Assembly (NCBI GenBank): GCA_000442015.1
Contig: KE561265.1
Span: 124,001 to 188,000 of the forward strand
Source of the DNA: Rozella allomycis CSF55
Taxonomy: Eukaryota; Rozellomycota
Length of the DNA: 64,000 nt
Direction of reading: 5' to 3'
This document shows, piece by piece, positions 32,992-44,369 of the stretch. Both the position numbers and the translations under genes were made by a program. Position 1 is the first letter of the stretch. Each line of letters begins with the position of its first letter. The notes under the pieces were generated by a model, which saw only the letters and a list, made by a program, of their open reading frames with translations, was not told the origin of the DNA and did not search any database.

Positions 32992-35900
32992 TTAAACCCA
33001 TGCGCTCCATCCATGATACATTTTACTCAACAAATTCTCATTCATCGCTTCACCAACCAAACTAAATTCATCCCTAGTTTCTTTCAATTTTCTTGTAATT
33101 GTATTCAACATTTTTGCCTTTTGGTTCTCTTTGCCAACAGTTTGCACCCCTTGTTCCATTTCTTCATTCAAACCGTTTTCAATTTCAACCTTTTCATTCT
33201 CAACCAATAAGCTGAAATTCGAAACGGTGGGACTCTTCAAAAAGATTTGAAAGTTGCTATTTTCCTTGTTGTAGAATTTACAATACGCCCAAACGTATTG
33301 ATAAATTCCAACTTGAACGTTTTGATTTCTATTCATCTGCCACATTACACTGTCATTGTACAATGATACAAATCTTTGAATAAAGTAATGCTCTTCTTTG
33401 GTATTTTTAAATGTTTTCATATACCGAGATTTAAATTTCCCATAAACAGATGGAACACCAAGACATTTAACCAGATTTTTTGAAAGTCTAAATGGAACTG
33501 TTTCTGGAATTTTCAATGTTCTACCCTGGTCAAACGCAATATTGAAATCGACGTGAACAATGTTTGATGTTTTGTTATTCAATAAAATATTATCTAAATG
33601 CCTATCACCAATGCCAAGAAGGTAACAGAAAACAGACGAATCAGCCAATGAAACAGTAAATTCATTCAACCGGGAATAGAGGTCATTAAAATTGGTGCTT
33701 TTCGCTATAATGGAATTCTTTATTAAATCTGATCTTGTTTCCTTTGAGGCCAATTTATAAACTTGAAGAAGAAATTCACATTTAGACTTTTCATCCAATC
33801 TTTTCCATTGATCTTTACTTTGCCTTTTACTCTTTAATACTTTTTCAAAGCATGAATTATAATGGTCACTAAATTTAATGGTTGACTTTCTCGTTATTGA
33901 AAACAAAGAAGTTGCGTCTTCAACCCATTCGATCAAGCCACCATCAGATCCAAATGGAAAAACATCAAATTTATAAAGAAATGAATTAAAAGTTTTAAAG
34001 AAATGAATTATAAATAAATCTTGATGCAAATCATCAGAATTCTTTAATAAAAATGAAGTTTCTTTGCCATGTTCATCAATCATAGTAATTCGCTTTGGTT
34101 TAGTCTTTGTTGGCAAAATATGAAAAGTTTCTTTAAATTTTATAAACTTTTTTCCATTGAATTCTAAATTTTCAAAATTCAGTTTATCAAGAAATGGACA
34201 AGATTGATAGATATTCATTTCATTAACTTTTCCAAACTCACTTTCAAGTTGTTTTCTAACCTAAATTTGTATAATTGACTGTTTTTACTTTTTCCAATTC
34301 GTTCCAACAAGAATTTAATTCATCAATTGAAGTCGCACGTTTTAAGTTACTCAAGCCACATTCAATTTGACTTTTAAAAGGTAGTTTTGAATCAACTTTC
34401 AACTGCGACTCTATTTTAATTATTATGGCCTTGACTAGAATAATAAATTCATTCTTTTTCTTTGAAATTAAAAGATTTATCGAATCTTTGCATTCATTCA
34501 GTAATTTAAGCCACACTTCCCCTGGAAAAGTTTTAATGATTGAAAGAGCTTGCAAGAAGACTTTTAAATCTTGAAATGAAACTTTTGAAGATAAAACACC
34601 CAAAAGTTTATCTAGAAGTATTTTGCAATTTGGATTGACAGAAATTAAATGCTGGTAATTGGAAGCAACAGTAAACGAAATTTGATTAGGGAACAATTCG
34701 ATCATTCTTAATAATTCCCTTTGACAAAAAATAGTTTTCGCTTCATCTTTTGTTTGACAGGCTATCCCTAGAAAGAGTGATATCATATCTTCTAAATCAC
34801 AAACAGACTCTAGTTCAAATTTATCATTCTCTAGATTATCAATTATTCCAATCAAACTTTTTCGCTTTTCATTTTTGTTCTCCGATCTTTCATACATTGA
34901 TGAATATGCCTTAATTAGACTATTTTGTGATCCCTTGTTGTCTTCAAGAAATTCACTCAAAAGACTCCACTCAGAAAAATTTGCATTCGGTTTATCTTGA
35001 ATAATTTTAAAACAATCGATTTCCATCAAATTTTGGTCATTAGATTTACATTTCCGAAATTTACCAAACAGAGTATCTTTTATTTCCCGTTCCATTGTGC
35101 GCAATGATAGCTCACTCTTCTTTTGTTCACACGGAAACTTTATAACATCTTTATTTATTTTCATAATATTATAATGTCTGTCATCCTCATCCATTATTGA
35201 AAAAACAACACCTTGTTTGGCTTCAATCAAGAGATTAGGCTTTTCTGCAATCGATAATTCTATGATATCATTTTCTATTGAATTATTTTGAGATTTTTCA
35301 TAATTCCATTCCCCAAGTTTACTGAGCTCATTAATTTTGTTTGTAATGAACTTTTGTGCCTCGCTTGACATTCTAGATTGTCTAATCAATTCTTCACTCG
35401 GTCTTTCCTTTTTTACTATTAAATTCCCAAATTTGCAAAGACTGGAAAGTCTTTCTTGTTTCTCAAAAACAGATTGATATCCATCTAAAGATTCACAATC
35501 TCCTAAACTGTAAAAATTCTCGACTAATCAAATTTGCAAATTATTGTTACTCGCCAACATCAAAAGCTTTTCAATATCATGAAGAACGACAGGACTTGAT
35601 GTTTCACTGTGTTTATCCATTAGAACGGATATGCAACTATCCAAATGATAATGCATCCCGGTATATTCTTTTAATTTATTGCACACTAATATCATGATTG
35701 GCCGCAACCTTAAAAACCAAGATTCAACCATCTCTCTTTCTTCAACATCCACAATACATTTCTCTAAATAGAAAAAGAAAATCACAAAATTCAATAACTT
35801 TGTTTGATATTTAAATTCTATAAATTTGTTTGTTTCTTCTTCAAGTACTTCCTTGTGCTTCTTTACTGCATTAAACAATGCTTCTAGTGTCTTGTTACAT

Positions 35901-36127
35901 GGTCCTAAATGACTCTTAAATTTATTCAAAGTTAATAAACGACTTGAAGCTGTAAACACATAAAGTTTCGTCTCCCAATTTCCTTTCAACGAGTACTTTG
36001 TACCGAGCACTTTAAAAAGATCCTGACCCAAATCCTTTAAATTTATCAAATAGTCTATGAATTTCTCGACATCCGAATTGCTAATTTTCTATTTAAAACC
36101 AAGGTAATCATTCACCTCAACATCCAT
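32992..36127 (-). CDS. SMG1: SMG1-type PI3K-like kinase, strongly shortened (about 1017 aa)
   Basis: Kinase that phosphorylates UPF1 in nonsense-mediated mRNA decay. Three introns (27-28 nt). The C-terminal third is the kinase: FHILPTKTKPKRITMI, GGLIEWVEDATSLF, catalytic loop LLGIGDRHLDNILL, metal site IVHVDFNIAFDQGRTLKIPE followed by TVPFRLSKNL. These blocks match SMG1 specifically (ILPTKTKPK, VPE.VPFR..N) rather than ATM, ATR, TOR or DNA-PK. It ends with a FATC motif (ENLLSKMYHGWSAWV). The N-terminal 600 residues are helical with little recognisable HEAT/FAT. Animal SMG1 exceeds 3,000 aa and its insert between kinase and FATC is almost absent here. Confidence 0.87.
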
Positions 36128-36190
36128 TTCGTAAATTTTGTAATTAGATTATGAAATATAGAATTGCCTATACAGAACCCCTGACATTGG

Positions 36191-38233
36191 ATGTTTGTAA
36201 ATTGTATATTGAAGAGACCAAACATTGCTAGTTTCTACAAGGCGCAATGGTACCCAATTTTCCATAGAATGCGATTCATGTCGAGTCAATCTGGGTTGAA
36301 CTATAGTGTGGATAAGATTAGAAACGTAGCCATTATAGCGCATGTTGATCATGGGAAAACAACGCTTGTTGATTGTTTGTTGCAGCAAAGTGGATGTTTA
36401 GAAAAATCGAGTCAGAGTAGAGTTATGGACTCGAACCAGTTGGAAAAGGAGAGGGGCATTACAATTCTGTCGAAATGCACATCTATTCATAGGGGAGATT
36501 ATCATATTAATATTGTGGATACGCCTGGACATGCAGACTTTGGTGGTGAAGTTGAAAGAGTGTTATCGTTGGTTGATGGTGTCATTCTTGTTGTTGATGC
36601 GACTGATGGTAAATATGTTTTTGCTTCGTTATAGGTCCAATGACGCAGACGAGGTTTGTGTTGCATAAAGCATTGTTGCAAGGATTGCTACCGATTGTTG
36701 TTCAAAACAAGGTTGATAGAGAGACAGCTAGATGTTCTGAAGTTGATGATTTAATTCTTGATTTGTTTATGAAGCTGAATGCAAATGATGATCAATTGAT
36801 GTATCCAACGTTGTATGCATCGGCAAAGGAGGGATGGGCAGTCAAGGACATTAAGAAGGATGAAAGAAAAGATATGAATCCATTGTATGATACGATAATA
36901 GAGCATATTAAACCACCGATTGTTGATTTGAATGATAAATTTTCGTTTCTGGTGAATAATTTGGAGCATGACACGCATTTGGGGAGACTTCAGACTGGAA
37001 GGATTCAATCTGGGAGTGTTAAAGTCGGAGATGTTGTGAAAGCATTGAAAGAAAATGGAGAGTCAATTTGTCAATCTAAAATATCTAAAATATTTCTTAA
37101 AAGAGGATTGGAAAAGATTTCAATTCCAGCTGCATTTGCTGGCGACATTGTGACGTTGGCGGGGATTCCATTAGCTTCAATAAATAACACAATTTGTAAC
37201 GTTGAGGTTAATCAACCATTGAAAGCAATTCCAATTGACCCTCCAACGCTTTCAATAAAGTTTGTTGTTAATGATTCACCATTGAAGAATAAAGAAGGAA
37301 GAGCGATTCCATTTGATGTTTTAAAAGAAAGATTGATGAAAGAAGCAGAAGTTAACGTTGCTATTAACGTGTAAGATGAATTTAAAGAGATTTTAAAGTG
37401 GAGAAATTGTTGAAGGGAATTCAATTGAAATTCAAGGCAGAGGAGAATTGCAAATGGGAATTTTGATTGAAACGATGAGAAGAGAAGGAATGGAATTCGC
37501 TGTTTGTCCTCCTTCAGTTATGTTGAAAAAAGATGAAAAGAATCCAGGAAAGTTTTTAGAGCCAATTGAAGAAGCAATTTTTATTGTTCCAGCAGAGTAC
37601 ATGGGTTCTTTACTAGATAAGATTTCTAAACGATCAGCAGAAATTATTGAAATGAATGAACTGGACGATAAAATGCAAATTATATCTCACATGCCAACAA
37701 GAGCACTCGTAATCAACTATTCTATTTCTTTCTAGATTGGATTTCTCAGTGAATTTAAAAATGACACAAAAGGAAACGGATCTGTTGAAAGATCTTTTCT
37801 AGAATATCAAAGTTACAAGGGTACCAATCCATCAAATTGTTAACTAGGAACAATCATGTCCAGTAGAGATGGTGTCTGTGTTTCCACTTCTAGCGGTGTT
37901 GTTACAGACTATGGCATGAAAGACATTGAAGAAAGAGGAAGAACTTTTGTTCATCCTGGCGTTCAAATTTATCCAGGAGTCATTCTCTCAGACAACAATG
38001 AAACACACGACATTCTCTACAATCCTTGCAAAGAAGTTCATTTTCAATCAAAGAGCTTCTCCTACGTCTTCAAAGGAACTCCATTACCCCTTGAACAGTT
38101 TCTTGCTTTAATGAAAAATGATGAAATGCTTGAAATCACTCCAAAGTCTCTTCGTTTAAGAAAAAAGACTCTCGATGCAAATGCTAGAAAAATAGAACAG
38201 AAAAGACAAGAACAATTAAATCGCAGTCTTTAA
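36191..38233 (+). CDS. TypA/BipA-type translational GTPase, probably mitochondrial
   Basis: Ribosome-binding GTPase of the bacterial TypA/BipA group. About 644 aa, four host-style introns (26-28 nt). G1 [12 protein letters not shown], switch I region [19 protein letters not shown]3 DTPGHAD, G4 QNKVD, G5 SAKEGWAV; then domains II, III, V and the TypA-specific C-terminus ([47 protein letters not shown]). About 30 basic residues precede the GTPase ([20 protein letters not shown]), as expected of a mitochondrial presequence. It is not EF-G, LepA/GUF1 or SelB, whose C-termini differ. Convergence and spacing suggest no operon link. Confidence 0.92.
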
Positions 38234-38344
38234 CATGTATTATATATACAAATAAAATATTTTCTGAAATGAATTACAATAAGTAATTGACGTTTATTTA
38301 CTCTACTTTCTTCACATTCTACCTCCTACGCCAGCCACAATAAA

Positions 38345-39315
38345 ATGGAAAAACAGGAACAACAAATCTATAATCTTCTTTGCTCAACTTCCGAAGGAAT
38401 GGATATGGCTGCCATCCAAGGTATAATTGAAATGCCTCTAGAAGATATCGTCAATTCAATCAACGTTCTTTCCACCAAAGGATACGTTGAATTTCTACAG
38501 TCCTCCAAAGGTATCGTATACAAAGCAATCGCAGATGTTGAAGCAAACCTGTAAATTATTTTTAGGATAAAAAATAGCTTGGGAAAGCTCGACGGTGACG
38601 AACGAATTATCTACCAATTCATAAAACAAGCAGACAATAAAGGAATCTGGACAAAAGATTTAAAATTCAAATCTAATTTACATCAAACTGTCATCACAAA
38701 AGTTTTAAAGTCTCTAGAAAGCAAAAAGATTATAAAAGCAGTCAAATCGGTCAAGGTAACGTTCTGTAAAAACATACATTAGAATTCCGTTAAAAAAGTT
38801 TATATGCTATACGATTTAACACCATCGCGCGATATAACTGGCGGAATTTGGTTTACAGAAAGCGAACTAGACGTCGAATTCATCAACACAATGTTAAATG
38901 CATGCTTCAAATTCATTCAGTCAAAAGTACCCGTTTCTAATTTATTAAATAGTCTATTCCAAAAAATAAAGATGGAATATTCTCGCCAAACTATTCCGGA
39001 TATCCTACCGCAGAGCAAGTTTTGAAAATTATCAGAGAAGCCAAAATTACTTCAACAGAAATAGAATTAGATGACATGCAGAGTTTATTAGACTGTTTAG
39101 TTTACGATGGAAGGATAGAAAGGCTAATCGGTGAAGAAATCATGTACAGGGCGTTGCCTGATCTGGACTCTCAAAATTATTACACTAGTATTCCTTGTTG
39201 TGGTTGCCCTGTAATTTTAATTGTCTTTTAATAAAAGGTTTACAATGTTTGCCATGAAAACGGGCCAGTAAATCCTGTCAACTGCGAGTATCTTAAAACA
39301 TGGCTTCAATTTTAA
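38345..39315 (+). CDS. RPC34: RNA polymerase III subunit RPC6 (RPC34)
   Basis: Winged-helix subunit of the Pol III RPC82-RPC34-RPC31 heterotrimer used in initiation. About 287 aa; four introns (26-27 nt). First winged helix about residues 1-70, second LDGDERIIYQFIKQADNKGI onward, then VYMLYDLTPSRDITGGIWFT, FSPNYSGYPTAEQVLKIIRE and the C-terminal cysteine cluster IPCCGCPV, NVCHENGPVNPVNCEYLKTW that holds the FeS cluster in animal RPC39. All parts are intact only after splicing. Confidence 0.93.
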
Positions 39316-39450
39316 AAAAATCAATTTTAATAAATTGTATCATTAATTCAAAATTTGATGCTTAAAAGATTTCAACTTTAAATTCCTCGTTGGCAAAAGG
39401 CCAATTAATAGTCAATTTGCGAAATTTGTTTATTCGTGCTAAGGGTTGAA

Positions 39451-40524
39451 ATGATTGTATTTATGACCACAAATTTTAGAAATGGAAAAGGCTTATTATT
39501 TAAAATAAGATACAATGCTTTCATGAATGTAAAATTTCATACGAGAATGGCCCACACTTCGCTTCATCCGATCGCGCAGTCTGATATTCAGTCCAGACAT
39601 CAGGAACAGAAAAAAATATCATTGAAATGGAAGGAGCCTATCAAAATGAGTGTCATGGACAGAATAAGAATATACGCAAAATTGTCAAAATTAAAATTGG
39701 GCGGTCTCGTGGCAGCATCGTCGTTATGTGGTTATTTAATAGCTCCATCCCCATCGTTTTTAATGTTTAATGATTTTGGACTGTTGCTCTCTACCATCGT
39801 GGGCTCTTCTCTTTGTATCGGCGCGGCAAATGCTTTTAATCAGGTCCTGGAAATACCTTATGATTCACAGATGTCTAGAACTTTTTGCAGAGTATTACCA
39901 CAATTTAAAATTTCTCCGTTGGAAGCGATCCTTTTTGGCATATGTAGCTCAGTGGTTGGTTCAGCAATTCTGTACTATTTTGTCAACCCAATCGTTTTCT
40001 TTATGGGTATAGCAAACATAATCTTATATTCATTCATATATACACCGTTAAAGAGATATTCAATAGTTAACACTTGGGTAGGGGCGATTGTCGGAGCGCT
40101 CCCGCCAATGTCAGGGTGGATTGCAAAAGTTAATTATTTTGATCCTTGTTGTATATTATTAGGCGCCGTGTTGTTTTCATGGCAATTTCCACATTTCAAT
40201 TCTTTGAGTTGGAATATACGGGAACAGTATGCAAAAGCAGGTTATTGCATGATGTCCTTACTTAACCCGAAACTTAATTCGTTGACAAGCTTAAGATATT
40301 CGTGTCTCCTTATACCAATAACATGTGCATTTTCTTTAATTGGAATCAATGATTTTTGGTTCATGTTGGATGGAAATCTTCTTAATATCTTATTGGCATA
40401 TCGGGCATTCAAATTTCATCAATCTCGATCCGATCAAAATGCTAGAGTATTGTTTCGGTACACTTTATTGCATTTACCGCTTTACATGATACTTATGGTA
40501 CTACATAAAAATAAAACAATGTAA
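39451..40524 (+). CDS. COX10: Protohaem IX farnesyltransferase, mitochondrial
   Basis: Makes haem O from haem B, the first step to haem A for cytochrome oxidase; inner mitochondrial membrane. 357 aa, intronless. Basic N-terminal presequence, then YAKLSKLKLGGLVAASSLCG and about eight transmembrane helices. The prenyl-diphosphate-binding block is NAFNQVLEIPYDSQMSRT, close to the family N...D...R pattern; second conserved loop YTPLKRYSIVNTWVGAIVGA. The frame opens earlier, but the first ATG is at 39451. Its presence means that this organism keeps aerobic respiration. Confidence 0.92.
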   Translation: MIVFMTTNFRNGKGLLFKIRYNAFMNVKFHTRMAHTSLHPIAQSDIQSRHQEQKKISLKWKEPIKMSVMDRIRIYAKLSKLKLGGLVAASSLCGYLIAPSPSFLMFNDFGLLLSTIVGSSLCIGAANAFNQVLEIPYDSQMSRTFCRVLPQFKISPLEAILFGICSSVVGSAILYYFVNPIVFFMGIANIILYSFIYTPLKRYSIVNTWVGAIVGALPPMSGWIAKVNYFDPCCILLGAVLFSWQFPHFNSLSWNIREQYAKAGYCMMSLLNPKLNSLTSLRYSCLLIPITCAFSLIGINDFWFMLDGNLLNILLAYRAFKFHQSRSDQNARVLFRYTLLHLPLYMILMVLHKNKTM

Positions 40525-40798
40525 TCTGTAATAACATTAAACAAAACTTATCGCACATATAAGCCACACATAATCATGCAGGAAGGGCTTCATGATGACC
40601 CTCTAACACTTATGTACACCAATACGGAGAGTAAAGTATTATTTATGGTAGTATATTGAGTATATAGAACTTTTTGAAGAACTATTTTCTCTGACCTTTT
40701 CCCAAGTTGAGTACAAGCTGCCATTGTACAATAAACAACAAAAGCTGATTCCCGCGAGTAATCAAAAATTTTGATTTATTTGAGCATCGGACGAAAAC

Positions 40799-41032
40799 AT
40801 GAAAACTAAGATCAACGAGAAGATTCAAGACATTCTAAATGCAAAAGATAATTTTGAGACCAACATTGATTCAATTTTCTGCTTATCTGTAAACAGGAAA
40901 AAAATATACTAATTTAAGAATATAAATTATGAAAATAATCAAGTTATGTACACTGAATACGTAAGAACGCTACAGGAAGGAATCCATGAATTGGAGGCTG
41001 AATTAAACAATATTTCCAACTGTTTGAAGTAG
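40799..41032 (+). CDS. Small coiled-coil protein, about 67 aa
   Basis: Two exons around one 30-nt intron (GT...AG). Reads MKTKINEKIQDILNAKDNFE and ends with EYVRTLQEGIHELEAELNNI before SNCLK. Entirely helical with heptads. The pattern resembles Mediator subunit Med11 (N-terminal helix with an Ala-rich turn, then LQ.I..LE..L), but the similarity is too weak to name. Unusually AT-rich 274-bp upstream region. Confidence 0.45.
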
Positions 41033-41070
41033 AAATTGCGTTGTCTATAATATTGATAAAATAAATCAAT

Positions 41071-41436
41071 TTATTGTTCTGTTTTGGAATTATCTGTCGT
41101 GCTATCTTTTGATAACGAGCTTTCTTTGGACGGTGAGGACGTATTTTGAGTCGGGTGTGAATGTGGAATAGAATCTGGTGATGGATGCAAAGATCCTACC
41201 ACTGTTGATTTCCCAGCCTTGGACATTGCGTAATCTCCAGAATCAAAATATTTTCTATCCTTAACACGCTTTAAGTTCAAAAATACCTTCAATTTATGGT
41301 TTAATAAATCCTTTCTGTTAGGAACCTTTCCATACATTTTTAGTATTCTTTGCTCTTGATCTGATAGTTCCTAAAATGATTTTTAGCCTCTTTTTACTTT
41401 CTTTTCGTCAGTTTTTGAACTATTTGTGGAGGACAT
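41071..41436 (-). CDS. IGO1: Endosulfine-family PP2A inhibitor (ENSA/ARPP19/Igo)
   Basis: Substrate of Greatwall/Rim15 kinase that, once phosphorylated, inhibits PP2A-B55 at mitosis or quiescence. About 103 aa. Core LSDQEQRILKMYGKVPNRKD then LLNHKLKDRKYFDSGDYAMS and KAGK. The phosphosite Ser is in FDSGDYA, intact. Two 27-nt introns. The second (41260-41286) is a multiple of three and has no stop, so an unspliced read adds VFLNLKRVK to the most conserved segment. The Ser/Thr-rich tail is variable in the family. Confidence 0.92.
41260..41286 (-). other. Stop-free 3n intron in the endosulfine gene (27 nt)
   Basis: On the minus strand it starts gtattt and ends gttaag. It would add nine residues (VFLNLKRVK) between HKLK and DRKYFDSG, where the family has none. 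Retention would not be visible to nonsense-mediated decay. Confidence 0.75.
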
Positions 41437-41762
41437 TATTTGATATACTTTTCAGAATTTCTTATTTATCTTATTCAATTCAATCCAATGGTCGCCGGTC
41501 GGAGTATTTATTTGAAATTCTAAATGTATTTCCGGTTATATAGAAGTTAATATAGTAGGATTTATAAGTGCCGGGTTTTGTTATTTTTGCATAATACTTT
41601 GATTATTCGATCATGTATGATAAGAATATTTTTTTGATATTTTTTTATCTTTTATTTTCTGCCCGCAAAAATAGTTTACTCACTTGACAGAGGAACAACG
41701 AAAAATATTTATTTATTTATTTATTGCTTTCTTTTGTATACCGTAGATGGGCCNACATAACA
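41437..41762. other. Intergenic region with one assembly N
   Basis: 326 bp between the endosulfine start and the clathrin light chain start (divergent). Very AT-rich, with a short atttatttattt repeat near 41706-41724. Contains the N at 41754, nine bases before the clathrin light chain ATG; no duplicated flank is evident there. No gene or RNA is recognised. Confidence 0.6.
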
Positions 41763-42441
41763 ATGCAGGACAATGACCCAACAGCGGAATTTTTGGCTAA
41801 AGAACAAGAGTTGTTAAAGTCAGTGGGTGAATCTTTCAATGAATTCACGTCGCCAATATATTCGCCGGATATAAGTATGAACCCACATGAAAGCCTAGCC
41901 AATGATGTTCAATACGTATTAAATCAAAATGTCTTTAGTTAAGTTAGGCTCTGCAATTGACAAAATGAATGTTACTCAAAATGAATCTGCGAACCCACCA
42001 GGTGACTTTTCAAATAACAGTCTAAATACTTTAGAATCGCAAAAAATTAAGTATAAATTAGATATTATCTTTATTTAGTGAATGGAAAGTTAAATTCGAC
42101 TCAATTGTTGCCGAGCGCGATCAAAAGAGTAAGGAAAGACACGAACTAATTTTAAAACAAGCAGAAGAAGACCTGAAAAAATTTTACGCTGAACATAATG
42201 ATAAGAAAATAAGAAAACACGAGTTTAATTTAAGGGAAGAAGAGGAATTTATTAAAATTCGTGACGAAGATCCGGTCGGGCACAGATGGGATGTTGTCCA
42301 TCAAATGGTACATTTTTGGTAATTTAAGAAATATAGGTGGAAAGTGTCACAAAACCTAAAGGTTCAAAAGATACTTCTCGAATGAAAGGGCTGTTCAGTG
42401 AGTTGAAGGGAAATCCCCAAGCACCAGGCAATCAGATATAA
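41763..42441 (+). CDS. CLC1: Clathrin light chain
   Basis: Regulatory subunit of the clathrin triskelion. About 197 aa after three introns (28, 28, 29 nt). Acidic N-terminus (DPTAEFLAKEQELLKSVGES), then the heavy-chain-binding helix: NEWKVKFDSIVAERDQKSKE and EEDLKKFYAEHNDKKIRKHE, followed by the conserved ending DPVGHRWDVVHQMVES and KDTSRMKGLFSELK. The W-x-RD...SK pattern followed by a fungal-style SRMK ending supports the call. The N at 41754 lies just upstream, so the 5' flank is uncertain. Confidence 0.87.
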
Positions 42442-42679
42442 AAATTTACAATGATTAATTGAATATTTGTATTGACTATTTTATACATTTTTTCATGTTT
42501 TATAATTTATTCGACAATCAATAACTATTGAATTTGAGACTAATATAAAAGCAAAACTTTTACGCAGGCAGTACTCCAGGCTCTGCTTTTAACTGCCTTT
42601 GAATTTTGATTAAAATTGTTATAAGGATTATCCCGAGAGGATTTGTAAACAAGTTTCAGACCCCTGTTAGTTTGTATTA

Positions 42680-43280
42680 ATGGTGACCGTAACAGAACTT
42701 TGTCCAGCGTATGCTCCATTCTTAGGTTGTCTCGGTGCTGCTATTTCAGTGGTTTTTTGCAGTAAATCATGACGATGATAGTAATAGGTTTTGGTGCTGC
42801 CTATGGCACCGCCAAATCAGGTGTTGGAATAAGCGCTATGGGCGTCATGAGGCCTGAACTTATTTTAAAATCTGCGGTTCCTGTCGTTATGGCAGGTATT
42901 ATAGGTATTTATGGGCTTGTTGTGTCTGCACTGATTGCAAACTCAAGTAACATTTTCTTAATAGTAATATCAGTGAGCCAGGATGGTTATAGTCTTTTTG
43001 CGTAAGTGATATAATAAATTTTAAGAGTGGGTGCATTCATCTTGGTGCTGGCCTTAGTGTTGGACTCTCTGGTCTTGCAGCCGGTTTTGCAGTAGGAGTA
43101 AAATTCTGATATCACTTAAATAAGATTGTTGGTGATGCTGGTGTAAGAGGAAGTGCCCAACAGCCAAGACTTTTTGTTGGAATGATATTAATATTGATTT
43201 TCGCTGAAGTTTTAGGGCTATACGGTCTTATTGTAGCTTTAATTCTGAACACAAGAGCTGGGGAGTCATCTTGCTCTTAA
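42680..43280 (+). CDS. VMA3: V-type ATPase proteolipid subunit c
   Basis: Proton-carrying ring subunit of the vacuolar ATPase. About 164 aa, five exons (introns 26-27 nt). Four hydrophobic helices with two copies of the proteolipid repeat: [20 protein letters not shown] in the first and [20 protein letters not shown] in the second. The essential Glu is in [18 protein letters not shown]-terminus [20 protein letters not shown] as expected. Acidified vacuoles fit with the VTC polyphosphate gene and Vps3844 in the same window. Confidence 0.95.
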
Positions 43281-43325
43281 TAAATATGATACAAGTATTC
43301 GTTATCGGTGATTTTAATTTATTTA

Positions 43326-44028
43326 TTATAGACTTTTTAAAATTAGTTTGTACGTACTAAGTATTCCAGCCCCCAATCCGCACGAAACTTGGCCTATCAT
43401 AAACCTTTCGATATGAAATACATCATATAGGCAAAATCCAAAATCAAAAAGAAGTTTGGTAAATGAAATCAATTGCATTTTTAACTTCGCTATTTCCTTT
43501 CCCTTAACACTTTCATCTTCTGAATTTTGGAGGTCTTGATATGATCTAGAAAGGGACTTCATATTTTCAAATAAATCAATATGAATACATAAGAACCATG
43601 CAAGTGCAGAGAAACGCTCTGCCTTTCTAAGAATGATCTTGTCCTTGATCAATGACATTTTCCCCAAACATACAATATCGTCAGAAATATCATTCAGAAT
43701 AGACACCAGAGCATTAACTAGTTGAATACGGTCTTCAGTATTTTTATAGCCAGTGTCCTTTTGAAGAATTTGCTTGAATTCTTTTAGTGGTTCTACAAAG
43801 TGCACTAGCCTCAATATCTTTCTGGTTTGTGATAAATTGGAAACAAGAATTTTAAGCTTTGATTCTTGCTTCACATGAAATAGTATACGCAATTTAGCCA
43901 AATACTGCACTATTTTCATTATTTTGTCTCTTCCTTCTGTTTGAGCAAAAAGTTTAGAAATTAATTTTAAACTAACTGAAAGAAATTAATGATGTAAACA
44001 TACTATAATTTGTATTATGTGAATCCAT
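43326..44028 (-). CDS. PEX11: Peroxisomal membrane proliferation protein PEX11
   Basis: Membrane-elongating factor for peroxisome division. About 224 aa, one 28-nt intron that joins MDSHNTNY to ISLKLISKLFAQTEGRDKIM. Then the family opening KIVQYLAKLRILF, the amphipathic segment LSQTRKILRLVHFVEPLKEF, the middle LGKMSLI, and the C-terminal GAGILSTYKLILKSL. Length is standard. It suggests that peroxisomes are retained. Confidence 0.85.
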
Positions 44029-44121
44029 CCAATGTTAAATATCCGAATTTTTTTTTAAATATACAAACTGTTTTTATTGATTAATTAAGCATTGTACTTG
44101 TTTCTTCTTGAGACGGAAGAT

Positions 44122-44369
44122 TTCATGAACCTTCGTGGAAAACGAATTTTTTACTATATTCATGAAGCTTTCAAAAGAAATTTGTGGAGAACCAGGTCAT
44201 AGCCTTGATCAATTCTGAAAATTTAATTAATAAATAAAAAATGTTGATATATTTTTTAAAAAAAGTTAAATTTTCTGAGCAGATCAAGACAATGACCTGA
44301 TTCTCTGACAAATTTCTTGAAGGCTTTATGAATATAGTACAAATTCGTTTTCCACGAAGGTTCATGAAA
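44122..44369. repeat. Imperfect inverted repeat (arms about 102 bp, 43-bp spacer) made of LINE-derived sequence
   Basis: Arm 1 (44122-44224) starts ttcatgaaccttcgtggaaa and arm 2 (44268-44369) ends with its reverse complement; similarity continues along about 100 bp at roughly 80 percent by eye. The right arm continues in the same direction as the adjacent LINE fragment, so the left arm looks like an inverted second copy of the same segment. A transcript would fold into a long hairpin. Confidence 0.75.

Noticed and set aside
32992-34218. ATM/TEL1 or DNA-PK identity for the PIKK
   Set aside because: The ILPTKTKPK block and VPE.VPFR segment are SMG1-type; the GW.AWV ending is shared with ATM but not decisive.
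36191-38233. Bacterial contamination as the source of the TypA gene
   Set aside because: The gene has four introns of the local type, an N-terminal extension and local base composition.
42586-42620. Small hairpin (ggcagt...actgcc) upstream of the V-ATPase proteolipid gene
   Set aside because: Six-base stem only, not diagnostic of any RNA class.
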